Positions 49,594 to 62,802 of a stretch of DNA of 64,000 nt are shown piece after piece. Position numbers and translations under genes: made by a program. Each line of letters opens with the position of its first letter. The first letter of the stretch is position 1. The stretch is from Lichenostomus cassidix. Its lineage: Eukaryota; Chordata; Aves; Passeriformes; Meliphagidae. The stretch covers positions 57,524,850-57,588,849 of the forward strand of contig CM039183.1 in the NCBI GenBank assembly GCA_008360975.2. The letters are read 5' to 3'. The notes beneath the pieces are model-generated. The model worked only from the letters and a program-made list of their open reading frames with translations, did not search any database and was not told where the DNA came from.

Positions 49594-49624
<31 letters not shown>

Positions 49625-49633
49625 AGTAGCAGC
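49594..49633. repeat. (TTG)10 microsatellite with TAG/CAG tail
   Basis: Ten TTG units (49594-49623) followed by tagtagcagc. The threonine run in the minus-strand frame across it is a repeat product. Confidence 0.98.
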
Positions 49634-51850
49634 AAAGATAATATAGAGCATTACAGCCATCTTATACTGCAGATTTTTGTCTTTGACCATGCCTTTTTGC
49701 TGGATAGCATGCTTTTCCCAGTCTGGATAAAACTGATTGCAACAAAACAGGAGGAAGAATGAAACTTTTCCAGTCTGAGTTACAAGTGCCTGCAGGAGCT
49801 GGTGGTGCCATTGAACTAATCCAGCCAAGCATTTTGGGTTAGATGTACACTTAGCCATAGCAAATCCATGCAACACATTTACAATTTGTTCCTTGCCAAC
49901 GTGGCGACTACATGTTTAACTATTGTCAATTGTTCCATGCACAATATATAAAATCTTAGTTCAAAACCACCCTTGAGCATCTTGATGGCAGTCAGAATAT
50001 ACTTAATAATAAAGATAAATTTTTAAATACTTTGCTGATCTAGGTAAGAATGTAATTTCACACATTTTTTCACCTGACACCAGCGTGAATAAACCCAAAG
50101 ATGAGGACTACTTGTAAGCAGGGCTCTGAAGATCAGACATTTAACCTTTAGAATATAGTCAGTTTCATGGAATCTGTCCTTAAAAGTAAGTCTTAAATAG
50201 CAATCATATTTTATAATCATCTTAAGGCTTGTGTTTGATGTTTTGGCTCTTTTTCCAAAATCATGCACCAGTAGACTTACACATTCTCCCTTGCTCAATC
50301 TGAGGCTTTAATTGTCTGCCTTGTGATCAGCCACAGACATGAGCCAACACTGGTGAGCTCTGCAGCCTGTAGAAATGAGGTCCAGCATCCTATCCACTGA
50401 GATGACTTCTTCTAGCTGAAGACATTTCTAGGGGAATTTATTTCCTACACAAGCACAATTTTTTTCTGTGCAGGTGGACAGCCGTGAAAGTCCCAGAGGT
50501 TTTGGTCTGAGTAAGCCAAAAATGTCAGCCAATGTAAAGCAAGGATGACAAACACTTTATATTATTGATTGAACATGCACTTGTAGATCTGTTTCTACCT
50601 GTCCAGTTTGCAAAGCTTCTGGATGGGTGCCCTACTTCAGGAACACGTGGATGAGGTGTGGGTGAGGGGGGCAGCTGGAGCCCAGGGCTGGTACTTGGGC
50701 CAACTTTGTCACCATTGTTGCATTATTTCAGCAAAACAGGATACCTTCCAAGAGAAAAATGGGGTGTCCTTTCCTTTAGCTAAATTTCACAACAGCCAGG
50801 ACTATTAATCATGACATCTCGGAAATGGGAGTGGAGATTTCTCCAAGATGAAGGAAATTATCCTGGTTTCCCACATCCTGACAAATATCTGAGGGAACTG
50901 CTCACTCAGAAAAAGACAGGGTAAAGAGTGCATTTACTCTTATGGCAAATTATATGAACTGTTTCATAGCAAATTTGAAATGTCATTGAACTCTAGTAGA
51001 ATGAGGAAAAGGATTTTGCCCTAATAAAGGATGGAGGCAGCTGCATAAAATGGTTACCTCTGTCTTGCAGATTCCCCTTAGACATTGTGCTGTGTACCTT
51101 TTTGTTTCAAAAAGTTTGCAGAAATCGTTACTCTCTAAACCCAAGCCCAATGTAAATGAAGTCAATTGGAAAGATAATAATAGAGAACAATATGGAACAA
51201 TATAGAACTCAAAAAAGAAAAAAAGAAAGACACTATACAACTAGGTTCTTGCTGAGAAAAAAATAACTTGTGTTTGCACAGCACCAAAGAAAATGAACTC
51301 TGATTGATAGTGGATGCTTCAAATAAATCAATAAAGCATTCATGCACATTTTAATGCTCTCCTGAATAAGAGTTCTTGTCCAGCAGGTCTTAGTGCTGTT
51401 GCCTTTTCCCAAGGTGATGAGAGACATGGAAAATGAAACTGCTCTCACTCCTGTGCCTCCTCTTGCTTCTATTTTTCTTTCCCTAAAAAGAAGACTTTAG
51501 TCTACACATCTACATTTCTATTTTACTGTTTCTCTAAATATACACAATTATATCTCCAAATTTCATTTGATGCCATAGTTACATGCCTGTCCATGTCTTT
51601 AGTCTAATTTCATTTAAAACTGCCATAGAAAAATACTCAATTTTGAATAAAAATCAGGATTTGACCCCACCCTTCTTCCCCCATCCAAACTCATCATCCC
51701 AGAGAGAGGTTAAAATGATAACATAGTATATCTCCAATATGGCTTTAAGATCAACAGATTCAACTTTCTTGTAAGATCAAATACAAATCTTATCCTGAAA
51801 GACTGATTGAAATTGTACTCTTCTGTTTAAAAGTCTGAATTGTGCACTCA

Positions 51851-51874
51851 AGTCCCCTGAGCAGTCCCCTGAGA
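51851..51874. repeat. 12-bp tandem duplication
   Basis: agtcccctgagc is followed directly by agtcccctgaga: two 12-base copies differing only in the last base. Confidence 0.9.
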
Positions 51875-54180
51875 TTATTTTAGTGTTGGGGTCACAGGCA
51901 AACAGGGAGATTTCAGACAGTGCTACTCTAGTTCTCTTAGTGGGAAACACATGTATGTTCAGAGTCCTCACTCCAAGATGTGTTGACTCTATTGACTCAC
52001 TTAGACAAATCCTGAAGTGGAATTGGCAAGGTCACTACTGAACCCAGGAATATACAGAGGCAGAAATTTGGTCGAGGTCTTTTCCAGAACCACAGTTAAC
52101 GTTAACATTTAATATACAGGTGTCTCTCAGCCAGATGTCTGTGCCTAGAGCACACCACACAGAACACTCACTCTAGGGCCTGACTTTCCTCTTGTCCCTC
52201 GCTTTACACACAACTGTGTAAATGCAGTTCTACCAAACATGTGGGTGGAAAGTAATTTGCAACTGCTTCTAATAGCTCCTGTGTAATTCACCCCTCTACC
52301 ATTAGCACTGGTAAAGGGGATGGTTTTTCTCTTTAATTTGCTTTTGACTGCTAACTTTAGGACCAAAACCTTTTGCAAGTCCAGCTATGAGTGGAATTCA
52401 GATGCTGAATGAAACAACCATGTGTCAAGATGGGAATGAGTATGGGTATGCCTAAAAATTTTTGCTTGGGTGTCAGAATGAGCAGAACTCCCCTGAAGAG
52501 AGCAGTTGAGGGTTTAGGATACCTAGATTGCTTCCAGCCTGTCACTGACTCCCTCCGTGCAGGTGCCAATATCCCTGCGCTGAACACAGGGCAGAAAAGC
52601 CATATAAATATACAGTTCATCTTTCTGTTCTTCTCTCGGACCCAGGCTGGAGATTTATTTATCTGCAATGCTGACATTATTTTTTCTTTCTTATGATGAA
52701 GTCAGGAGATAATTGCCACCCACTTTGAATCATAACATGGTAAATCCTGAAGTCGTGACACAGAAATGAACAGCAGGGCTTATTTTCCCATTGAGAAAGA
52801 GAAGGATAGATTGTCAGGGAAAGCGCTGTGACTGTGCTAAGATTGGATCAAAACTGTGTCCACAGTTTGTCCTTACTTCCATTAGAAAACAGTCCCTGAA
52901 TGATACTTGGCTGGAAAAAGACATTAACTGCTGGTAATCGCATGGTTCTTCTTGGCCACAGCTCTGGTAAATCTCCCAAAGGCAGCTGATTTAATGTAAA
53001 TTCTGGTTCCTCACTCCTGTGAGCACATTTACAGTACATGGATCTAAATACCCCAGAGTCCCATGTCTTTTCTGTGAGGTGAACTGTAAAGGATTTGGAA
53101 CACACACTTAGGATTGCTTTGGGGGTTATTTTGCTCGGATGGGATAAAAGCATAAGAAGAAATCTTCCCAGGGGTCACTGCCCTTTGCTCAGGTGGTGTG
53201 TTTAGTTATGTGCTATCATGCATTTTCAAATTGTCCTGGAAGAGTCTGGCCAGCTACAATGCAATGAGATTTTTCAGGATATTTTTTTGCATATTGCATA
53301 TTATTACTGTTTAGAATATGTGTGTACATTAACATTTCTCCATAAAATTTTGATTAAATGATGTGTTACTTAAACTAAAGGCCATGTCTTGTAATGACAG
53401 TACCTGTCAGATCAAACACATAGAGAATTTCAAAGGAACGTCACATATCAAAAAGCTGTGAGTGCTGTAAGTTCATTTCTCTCATTCTGTTCAAGTATTC
53501 TTGTTTTGAAGGGTATTTTTTGGAAATTATTTATTTTCCTTTGCTTAAGTCAGGGAAAATACTGCACAAATATGACTGTTCTTCTGAACTACTCATTTTC
53601 TACCCATTTTCTGTGCTTTTAGAGTTCTTCATGTCTGCTGTCTGGGTGAAATGACTGTCTTCTAGCACAAGGTTTTACACATTTTTGAAAGCCCATATAA
53701 TCTTCTGAACTTTAAAATCTTAAAAATGCAGATATTTTCAGCATTAAAGTGAACTAAATTAGTGAGACAATTTACATCACAGAGCTGCTGTTTCATTCTG
53801 TGTTTGTAGTCTGTTCACATGTGTTTGCACACACACAGGCACCCTTGCAATACATGAGATTTGAGTAAAACAGCATCAGATAAAGCAAGAACAGTATAGG
53901 TCATACTTCATAAATGTAATACTGACCAGTTGGTATTATTTGCTTTTATGACACTGGAAAACAGAAAAAAATTACTGTTGCATGTTGAAGACGCTTGTAT
54001 CTTCATAAATCCTAGCTCCTACACTCGTGTGCCTGCAAGCATGAGGATAGTCAACAAAATTCCCACTGATGGCTACCTTGCAGACCCATGGCTACACAAG
54101 AATGCCTGACACATTTATGTTTTCATAGAAAAACACCCCAAACAATTGTTTCCGTGGAAACATGCTATAACATTTTGCAT

Positions 54181-54202
54181 GTCCTAAGTTTGTCCTAAGT
54201 TT
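54181..54202. repeat. 11-bp perfect tandem duplication
   Basis: The unit gtcctaagttt occurs twice in succession without mismatch. Confidence 0.95.
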
Positions 54203-56304
54203 GTAGCTTCTTCAGCTGTTATTTCATGTCACTACCCAGACAGAATGAGAGGGAAAGACTGCATTCAAATTTCTAAAGCTCATAACCCAGTTTTGGGGAC
54301 CCCAGTATCCCCAGACTAAGAAACCACCCTGGGAAAAAGTGAACTCTTATGGTGATTTTTAGTATCAAAATAACAGAAACATGGTTCTGGAAATCCCCTT
54401 TTAGCGATCAACTAAGTCTAGCATAAACTAAATTCTGCATGTACATCTCTCCTCATAACATAAAAATTTCCTGCCTGTCTCAATTTGTTTCCTCACATGC
54501 CAGAAGTCCCTTGCCACCTGAACTACCCCATGATCCCTTGAACTTCATGCCTAACTCACACATAGGTGCAGCAAGAACCCACAAAGCAGGCTTTCCCTGA
54601 ACAAAGAGACATGCAAAAATCATACCTAATGCAGTACTATACTGACACAAAAAACAGTGGAAATAAACATTTTCTTTTGGAAAGTTGTCCCAGCACACAG
54701 CAGGTCCCCTCTGCAATGATGCTGACTAAGGCACTCCCTGTGTGGGAGGGTGCTTGTCCTCGACCCCAGGTGACAACTGCCACACAATCTACAGGGAACC
54801 TGGATGTTTAAAAGCAAGGTATTACAGTACTCACTATTATAGTCTCCAAATATTTTTTTAAATATATTTGTGCTTCAGTTTATTTGCTTTAAACGAAGGC
54901 TGAGATCCTAAAGATAAACTGTGGCCTGTTTTATGTCTTTCCAGAAGCGGGTCTCTTAGGTGCAGGAAAACACTGTTCTTTTGGAAGTGCAAAGGAAATT
55001 CTAAATGTTATTACAAAATCTGACCATTAGATCCCTAAAGTAAAGCATACAATAGAAAAATGTCAGAGGTACAAGTTCTGTAGTTAACTACAGCTCTTCA
55101 AACTGTACAACTCTAATTTCCTTGCCCTGTTCTTGAATTTTAAAGATTAATAAACATTAAAAACGTCCAATAAAATAATCAAGCCATGGGATACAAGCCT
55201 GATGAACAAAGGTAGCCAGATCTAGTTCCCACCCTTGTCAAAAACAATAGGAAATCCATTTCAGACATGAAAATAAACTTCTGCAGAATAAGTCTGATTC
55301 AAGGCCAGAATGAAATATGGTCTCTTCACAAAGGTTTGTGTTTGTCAAGTACCTATTCAAGCAAGGTCTTCGAAGCAGCTAAAAAAGGAACTAAAAGTGC
55401 TGAAATACAGAATAATCCGTCTAGGATAGGAAAATATTTTTCTTCATCCTAATATCTGAAAATGGAGTAGAGTTTTATTACCTTTGCTTGTTTGATGGCC
55501 ACTTTCTTTTTCTTAGCCTGTATTCTTGTGCCAAACCAAAGTTCTAGTTTGACAATATGAAAGGTCTGTGACAATACTGACCTAGGGAATTGCCTTTCAG
55601 GGAGTGACAGCCATGTTTTAGAGGTTTCAATGCTTTCATAAACAAAGGTAAATGTCAGGAAAGGAGGAGTTTCTCAAACCTTACACTTCTCAGCATATCC
55701 TTAAAGAGCCTCTGTCATTTCTGCAGATCCTCTATTATGCCTGTGTTTGGGCTTGCCAGAGGGCAGAAGGTAACTATTCCACTGATCCTGAACACAAAAG
55801 GATAATTTGTCCACTTTCATCAGTAAAATAAGGGTTGTAGTACAAAAGCCTGACGAAAATTATCAAGATATGAAAGATATGTCAATTCCTCAGTGAGACA
55901 CCATCTCGCAGTCAAACCTTAAGTCACAGTCTAAACAGATATTTCTTACTTATAGACCCATGTAGACTTCTTTGACAACCACACTATTTACTTTACAATG
56001 CTTTGATTAGTGCACTACTCTTTTCTCACATATGATTTCTGACATTTTTCTTCATAATACTGCAATTTCTTCTATAGAGAAATGGAAAAAATTGCCAGAA
56101 GGAGAAGCTTAATTTATTTTTAAAGATGTCTTTTTGTAAAAATTAATGTAATCTTTGGCACTTAGCAAAATAAAAAAATCTGATTATGATGTAACATGAC
56201 AGAAAAATTCCAGGTTCATCAGATTTTTTTAAAAATATACTGAACAGCTGCCTGTTTTGCTGGGCACTTATAACAACTTTTTTTTAAAAATCCAAAATTA
56301 AGAT

Positions 56305-56324
56305 TAAGGGTGGTTCCACCCTTA
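56305..56324. repeat. Short hairpin-like inverted repeat
   Basis: taagggtgg and ccaccctta are perfect 9-base reverse complements around a 2-base spacer tt. No T-run follows on either strand in a way that suggests a terminator, and this is vertebrate DNA. Confidence 0.55.
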
Positions 56325-56329
56325 TTGCA

Positions 56330-59300
56330 GAGGTTTATTGCAGTCTGAAAATGCATTCAAAACAGGGAGTGCTTTGTCTGCACCCTGCAGGTTAGTACAT
56401 ATAATTACTTTCTGAAATCAGATTTCACTGTGCAGTGAAAGCATAGCTTTCCTTTGGAAAGATCCTGCAGAATTACATGTCACACATGACGAATGTTAAT
56501 TTTCTTACTCAGTGAAGCAAAATTCAATCTATTTCATGTCCATAGACTGTCATATTTTTTGAGGCACACTTATCTTGTCATCAGTTGTTATTCCATCAAT
56601 ACTGTGTGTATGGCTTCAATAGTCCACGAGGTGACTGACTATAAGGTGAAACAGTTATTATATGTATCTCTACATTAGAAAGTTATAGCCAGACTAAATT
56701 TCACTAAATTACAGAAATTTAGGTACACCAGAAAGTGGTGTGGAGGAAAAACAGCAATTCTCTCCCACAGAGGATTTTGCCATTTCCAAGTCTGAGTATA
56801 GTCTGGTTACAAAGTCTCGTGAAACTGAATATTCAGCAGAAGAGCCACCAGGCAGGGGTGAAGGCAAGAAGTCTGCAGGCAGCCTGCTTGGCTTCTGACA
56901 GAAGCTTTTCCAAATGGCCAACATCTTTTGCATTCTGACTGGTCAACATATATTAGAGGAACTGATGCTGCAACTCAGTGTTTCTCTGCCAGCTCTAATC
57001 ATAACAGAAATTAGTCTTTCTGGACCAAGGAAAATATTAGTTAATTTTAAATACAGTATGCAGGTCTGAACCGCCACCTTGGCTATGCCTTCAAAGACAT
57101 GGCTTTATTCAAACACTATACATATGCCTATGTCCCATTTCTATCAACAGCTAAACATGTATATTAAACTAGGTACATTCCTGACTTTGTGCTGAGTAGC
57201 AGCAGATGTGACAGCAATCCTCATGTAAGGTTTCCCAGACAGCTCCATCACACTTGCATAAAGTTGGAAAGGAATATCTTCTGAGCAGAAACTGCCTGTC
57301 ATCAGTTCTGTCAGCCTGTGGGACAGCAAAAACAAATGTTGAGAGAAGACTTTCAGGTTCCTTCTTTGATCCAGGGTCAGCATTTGAACTCTACTTGCAG
57401 ATCCTCAGGTATGACTCCATCCACTGACTCTTTGGATTGTTTTGGCCCTCAAGATGTGCATCAATAATTAGGCTTTAAATGAAAAAAACAAATGCTTCTT
57501 ATACAATATTGCTGCAGTGAGTTGCTACAGAGCAACAGAAAAACTGACAGTTACCACCAAGATTTTCTAGACTGGGAGTACTAACTACAGGAGTTGATCT
57601 CAAGTTTTCACTAGTAAGAAGTAGTGCTATTACCTAAAGTAAAGGTCTTCACCTGGGCCATCAAAGCCAACTCAGGGGAAATTTATTTGTCAGCAACTTC
57701 ACTGCGCACTGCTTTCAATCTCTTTGGCCTTTTTTTTTTCTCTCACTAAGGTCTACATTGTATTTATTCTTGCAGAATGAAGTTTCTGGAGGCGGGGCTG
57801 AGATGCACAGCATTTACTATTGCCTATATGAATAAAAGCAGACATAAGGTGTGATTTAAGGATGTAAAAGTTGTGAATATTTTATCCTGCACTGGAAATA
57901 GCATTTATTTTTTCACATGCACTTTGAAAGTTGACTAAAGCTCGACTTCAGAAGGGTCTTTTTGTAGTGGTCACAGTTAGAGCATAGTACTCTTAGAGAA
58001 AGAACAACGTTGTCCCTACTGTTGTCTCAGAGGTGGAGTGCCAGACAGTTGCAGGCTGTCTAGTTTCATGATTTGTAAGGAGGCTGCATTATATTTTCAT
58101 TTAAGTATATGCTTTCCAAACTGTGGTGACATCAGTTATCTGTTACAGCCTGGCCTGCTTCATTAATGAAGTGAGTGTGGAAAAGAAAATTCCATCCTTT
58201 ACCCAATGAATTACACAAGGAAAATGGGAGTCTGTTGTGGGCCACCTCAAAGCATTTTTTTTAAATCCCACCCATGGAGTGATTGTATGAACTGGTAGCA
58301 GTCAGTACCCGCAGAGTTAAGGCCCTCCTTAAGCCATGGTTCAAAATATCTAAATTAATGTATTCAGCATGTGGAAAGGAAAATCCAGAGCCAGGGAGGA
58401 TTGTGAGGTTTGTGTCTTCTAAATATTTTTATTCAGGACAATTTGTTCACAATTGCAGCATCTCAAGGCCAAATTAGTTGGTTTGCTTCATTCATCTTGC
58501 ATTATACAAAGTGAGTGCTTGCCAGGCAGAAGGACTCACTGCTGTGGAGCTCCCACAAGCCAAGGCAGTCTCTGGCCACTTCACAAGCTGTGGGAAGAGC
58601 TCTGCCATCTGTCCCTTAATACCTCTGTCACTGCCTCCTTTCCTGGGCATTCATCCCCTGCAGTAAAGGAAAACAGAGCACAAATTAGTATTTCCTCTGT
58701 GTTTTCCATGTAGAGACACTCAACAGAGGAGGGTTATTTCATAGGCAGTAAGTTGTAGAAGTGCTTTTCACAGCCAAAGAAACCCCCATTTTTCAAGTCA
58801 CAGTTGCATGGAGCACTTGTTTGGCAAGACAGGTCCTCAGCATTAAGCCTCTCTCACTTCTGCAGGAAATGGATATAAAGAACTGCTCATCCACTAGATG
58901 GATGTGCTGCCCAGCCATGCCACCTCATATATCCATTTCTTTCCTCTGCATTTGTTCATACAGGGTTACCCTTCTCCTAGACATCCAGAAAATTAGTACA
59001 ATGATAATTTTCCTAATCCATCTCTTAGACTACTGTCACTTCTTTCTTGAAATTAAACTCTTTCTTCACTCTTTCACATCAGAGGAAAAATTCAGGCTCC
59101 TCACTACTGAGTTCCTACATATTTCACCTATACTGATAGTTGGTTTCTATCTTTTCTAGTCACATAACTCCACATATATAAATTTTCAAATACGATCTCA
59201 AAACTAAAGCAGTTTTACTGGTCTTCTTTGAATCCCTACTGAAATGTCTCTTTTGACATGATGCCTGAGAAAACCTTGAAAATTTAAGCAACTGTGGGGT

Positions 59301-60395
59301 TGACACTGCCAAAACTGATGAACATACCTGTAACCAGTCTTATCCAGGTCTGTCATCTTCTTTTAAAGAGATGGTAAATTTGTGGAACAGTCACCCCCTT
59401 TTGACCTTGCCTAACAGTTTTTTCCCCATTGTGTTGATAGTTTAGGACTGTGGCTCCTAGGCACAATGCAGACATTGCTTCAAAAAGGTATTTTTGGTAA
59501 AAGTATTAGGCAGGGTGTTTATAGCTCACTTTTCCATTGCAGTTGGTCCAGGCATTCAGGATGTTCCTTTTGTCCATCACATGTTTAAATTTCCAGAGCA
59601 GTACTACTCATAATTCAGTTTAGTTTTCAGGATAATAATAAACAAATGTCATAAATTAATTAATAAACTAATTAAATAAATGGGACTATAGTTTCCTCAA
59701 AGTTTTCTAGTCAGAATATTTACAGGTGCATGCAGAGACTGGCTTTCCCTAATCAAAGCTGAGAATGAAAACTTCTTACAGTAAAGAGTACAGTTTAAAT
59801 AAATTTGTGGGGACTTAAAAGATCATCATACCAAAGTCTTTAAAAAGGGTGTCAGCCACTGATATAGTCAATACACTTTGAAGTGATTCCAGTAGAACTC
59901 TGATATTTTTAGAAAATGATGGGTTTTATTCAAATCGTACTCCGCAAATCTTTTACATAAGAGATATTAGCACACCAGACATGCCACGAAATGACATCCA
60001 AGAAGACAGCCTGTGTGGGTGAAGTTGTGCCTTGCTGTTTCTTCTGCTTAGTGAAACAATATGGATACAGACCTCACAGAAAGAAAAGTGTCATGTTCAT
60101 TGAAAATTTGGTAAAGCTGTGTTGTCTGTTCCTAATATTCCTTTCCTAATACTGAGCTTTTCCCACCTCTTAGAAAAAGAATCAAATTACCAGTCCGTTC
60201 CCTGCCAGATTAGAAAACAAGCTCCCCAGACTGCCAGCCTGGCAGAAAGGACATTCCTTGTGACTTCTCACACAAGCCCATCTGCACAGGACACTAAAAA
60301 GAAAGCTGTTCTGTGTGGAGGCTACCCCTGAGCTGATAATAATCCATTTCTGATGTCATATATATTCAATGTGGGAGATTTAAACTGAAAGCAAA
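56330..60395. other. Non-coding stretch including the longest chance ORF
   Basis: Contains the longest open frame of the window, 132 codons at 58761-59159 on +, starting at GTG rather than ATG. It is cysteine-, leucine- and isoleucine-rich near its end with no family resemblance, and matches the longest length expected by chance. A T-run lies at about 57730-57741. No repeat family is recognised. Confidence 0.65.
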
Positions 60396-60400
60396 AGAGT

Positions 60401-60445
60401 AGAGTCACAAAATCAACAAGGCTGGAAAATTGCCATCTTCATACC
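60401..60445 (-). mobile_element. Possible CR1 3'-end scrap
   Basis: agagtcacaaaatcaacaag followed by gctggaaaattgccatcttcat resembles the antisense 3' end of avian CR1, which from memory reads cacagaatcaacaaggttggaaaagacct..agatcat. About 40 bases are alignable, so it is plausible but unproven. If real, its 3' end lies to the left. Confidence 0.4.
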
Positions 60446-60449
60446 ACTG

Positions 60450-62255
60450 TGGTGAGCACATCTGTAGAAAGCAGGTCCAAGATCCCTCTTTTTCTCATCC
60501 AGCTCAAGGCAATGAACAAGGAGTAGCAAGCCATGACCAGAGTTCTTCACTAAGGTTGAATTCTTACCTTTGGAGCTTTGTCTCACCTTCTATGTAATTC
60601 TTAACTGTTTGGAGGCAGAAGATGAAAAGTAAATGATATTTCAGTATGCAAGAGATTGAACTGTGACATAATTTTTGGACAGTCACATCATATCTATTTC
60701 CCGTCCTATCTTTTAGTTGCCAGGGTCTCTTTGATCACTGACTTTTAAGGGCAGAGCCTGCCTCTCACCATGTATTAGCACACAGCCTAGCAATGCAGGG
60801 TTCACTTTGGATCAGGGCCTCTAAGTACTACCATCATATAAATAGCCATTCTCAGAGAAACAAAAATCAAACACAAAACTGTGAGGAGATGAAAAGAACA
60901 CATGGTTTCCTGGTGACTCATATTGCGCAGTCCTGAGCACGTAGTTTTATTTTGCTCTCAAAGGCCAAGTCACACATGGTGCCCTCCACAGAAGAGTAGG
61001 GATGCCAACACAGAGGAGTAACCTACACCAGAGCTCAGGGCAAATGTTTTGGACTGGGCTGCTTTTTCTCTCTTTTTTCCTTCACTAAGTACTGCATTAC
61101 TAAACAAGCATTTCTCCCTGCAAGTTATAAATAGACACCAGTGCTTATCATCTTCTTTCTCACTGGGAAAGAATGTGGATCAGCCAAAGAACGAGACACC
61201 CAGGAAAACTGCTGAAGAGCAACAACAATTTTTTGTTTAAAAACTCTCTCTCCCAGAGTCAGAGGCAAACATTCTTTGGGAGTGAGTTTCTTGACCTGGT
61301 AAATGACACAATGCTTTATGTAAAAAAATATTAAGAGAAGATTATGTCACTGGTAAAAATGTGCTGAAATGAGGCCTTTCCCTTTTGCAAGCCTTTAAAG
61401 GAGCTTTCCAAGCTTACCAAAACTGTGCAGTCATGCTGCTGACAGGCAGCCAAGTTCACATAAGAACCAGTCCAGGGGCATCTTCAAAGCCACACTGATG
61501 GACCTCTCATGTAAACTCTGAGGTGTATCAGACTTCACATTACCAAGATGGGGTCTCAAAGTCCAGAGATAATTATCAACCTACATTTTTGGATCACAAG
61601 GTGAACCTTGAAATAGCTATAAATCAGGACTCCAGGAAACATGGAGTTGATTAGAGAAAGAGAAGCCATCAAGGCTAGGCACTGGACAAGGATCAACAAG
61701 ATATAGGCCAAGATCCACATAGGTATTTATGTTCCTATCATTCCATCTGTTTCATGGTGAGCATTGGTGCCTAAAAAGGAGTTACAGTTTCAAATTCCTT
61801 TGTAGATTTTTGCCTTCTGTTTATTCCCAGGCTTATTCAGCTGACAAAACAATTCACCTCTCAGTGGAAAGTTCACATTTCCTAACTTGCAAAACGTTCA
61901 TAGCACATATGTATCAAAAGAGCATTTACACAGACTCAATGTCATGTCAAGAAGGATGACAGAATATCCCCAGGCAAAAAAACATTTTGGTCAAATCACT
62001 GGACATTAGTTTTCCTCATGTTGTAGGAAGTACATAATGTTTCAGCAGGTACTCCCAATGAAGCAAGCCACCAGATTTTTCAGTTCAACTGCAGCTATAA
62101 GAGAGAGATGAGACAGGAAACTTTACTTAAGAGGAGGATAAATTAATTTGAAAATGATCTCTTTGGAGACACATTCCTTTCATCCCTCTATACAGTAAGC
62201 ACCTAACTCAAATTGATCCTGCTTTATTCAGAGTTCCCAGGTCCCCAACAAAATC
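60450..62255. other. Non-coding stretch, nothing recognised
   Basis: Unique sequence; open frames are 76 codons or fewer. No element recognised. Confidence 0.7.
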
Positions 62256-62259
62256 AAAA

Positions 62260-62280
62260 TAAACAAACAAACAAACAAAA
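62260..62280. repeat. Short AAAC repeat
   Basis: About five units of aaac in a row. Small simple repeat. Confidence 0.9.
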
Positions 62281-62781
62281 CCCCACTGAAACCATTGCAT
62301 ATACAAAAAAGTTTGCCAGGATTTGACCTTAAAAGGAGTAAAGATGACTGAAAAATTAATATAATGATAAACCTTTTCAGCTTTGTAGTCTGTTTCTGCA
62401 GAATAATTTTTTTAAATTTATTAATTATTTTAAGTTTTAGGAATGTCTTACCTATAGCATGTCCAGAGCCAAAAGACAGTGCTATTTTTGGAGTGATGTT
62501 TCTCAGCTTGTTTTGGCAGGGTAAAGACCAATGTATTTGAAAGACTTGCATCCTCTCAGATTATAAACTTTGGGAACACACAGGTCAGACTCTGTCTTCA
62601 GGCGAGTTTGGCAGACATCTACCCACAAGACAAAGCTTTCCAGAAGGAAACTTACTACAATAACATATTTGCTATGAATGGAGTATCCAGGACAAAGTAA
62701 TATTCACCATTGCTCAGGGTTCTGTAAAACAGACCATTAGTACAGTATTTTCTAGATTGCTCCGTCGTTTTCTGTGCTTCC

Positions 62782-62802
62782 TGAGTCAGTTGCTATAGCA
62801 AT
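62782..62802. promoter_or_regulatory. AP-1 site next to an X-box-like site
   Basis: tgagtca (62782-62788), the AP-1 consensus, abuts gttgctatagcaat (62789-62802). The latter differs from the symmetric RFX consensus GTTGCYATRGCAAC only in its last base. The combination is compact and unlikely to be common by chance, but no promoter or transcript is visible nearby. Confidence 0.4.

Larger units (their letters stand above)
49640..56300. other. Non-coding stretch, small duplications only
   Basis: Unique sequence. It holds perfect short duplications at 51851-51874 (12 bp) and 54181-54202 (11 bp) and a purine tract at about 51205-51235. Open frames are 106 codons or fewer and overlap frames on the opposite strand. 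Nothing else recognised. Confidence 0.7.

Noticed and set aside
56305..56324. Hairpin considered as a transcription terminator
   Set aside because: Intrinsic terminators of that kind belong to bacteria, and no T-run follows the stem.
58761..59159. 132-codon open frame, the longest in the window
   Set aside because: GTG start, no recognisable family, and a length equal to the chance expectation for the longest frame.
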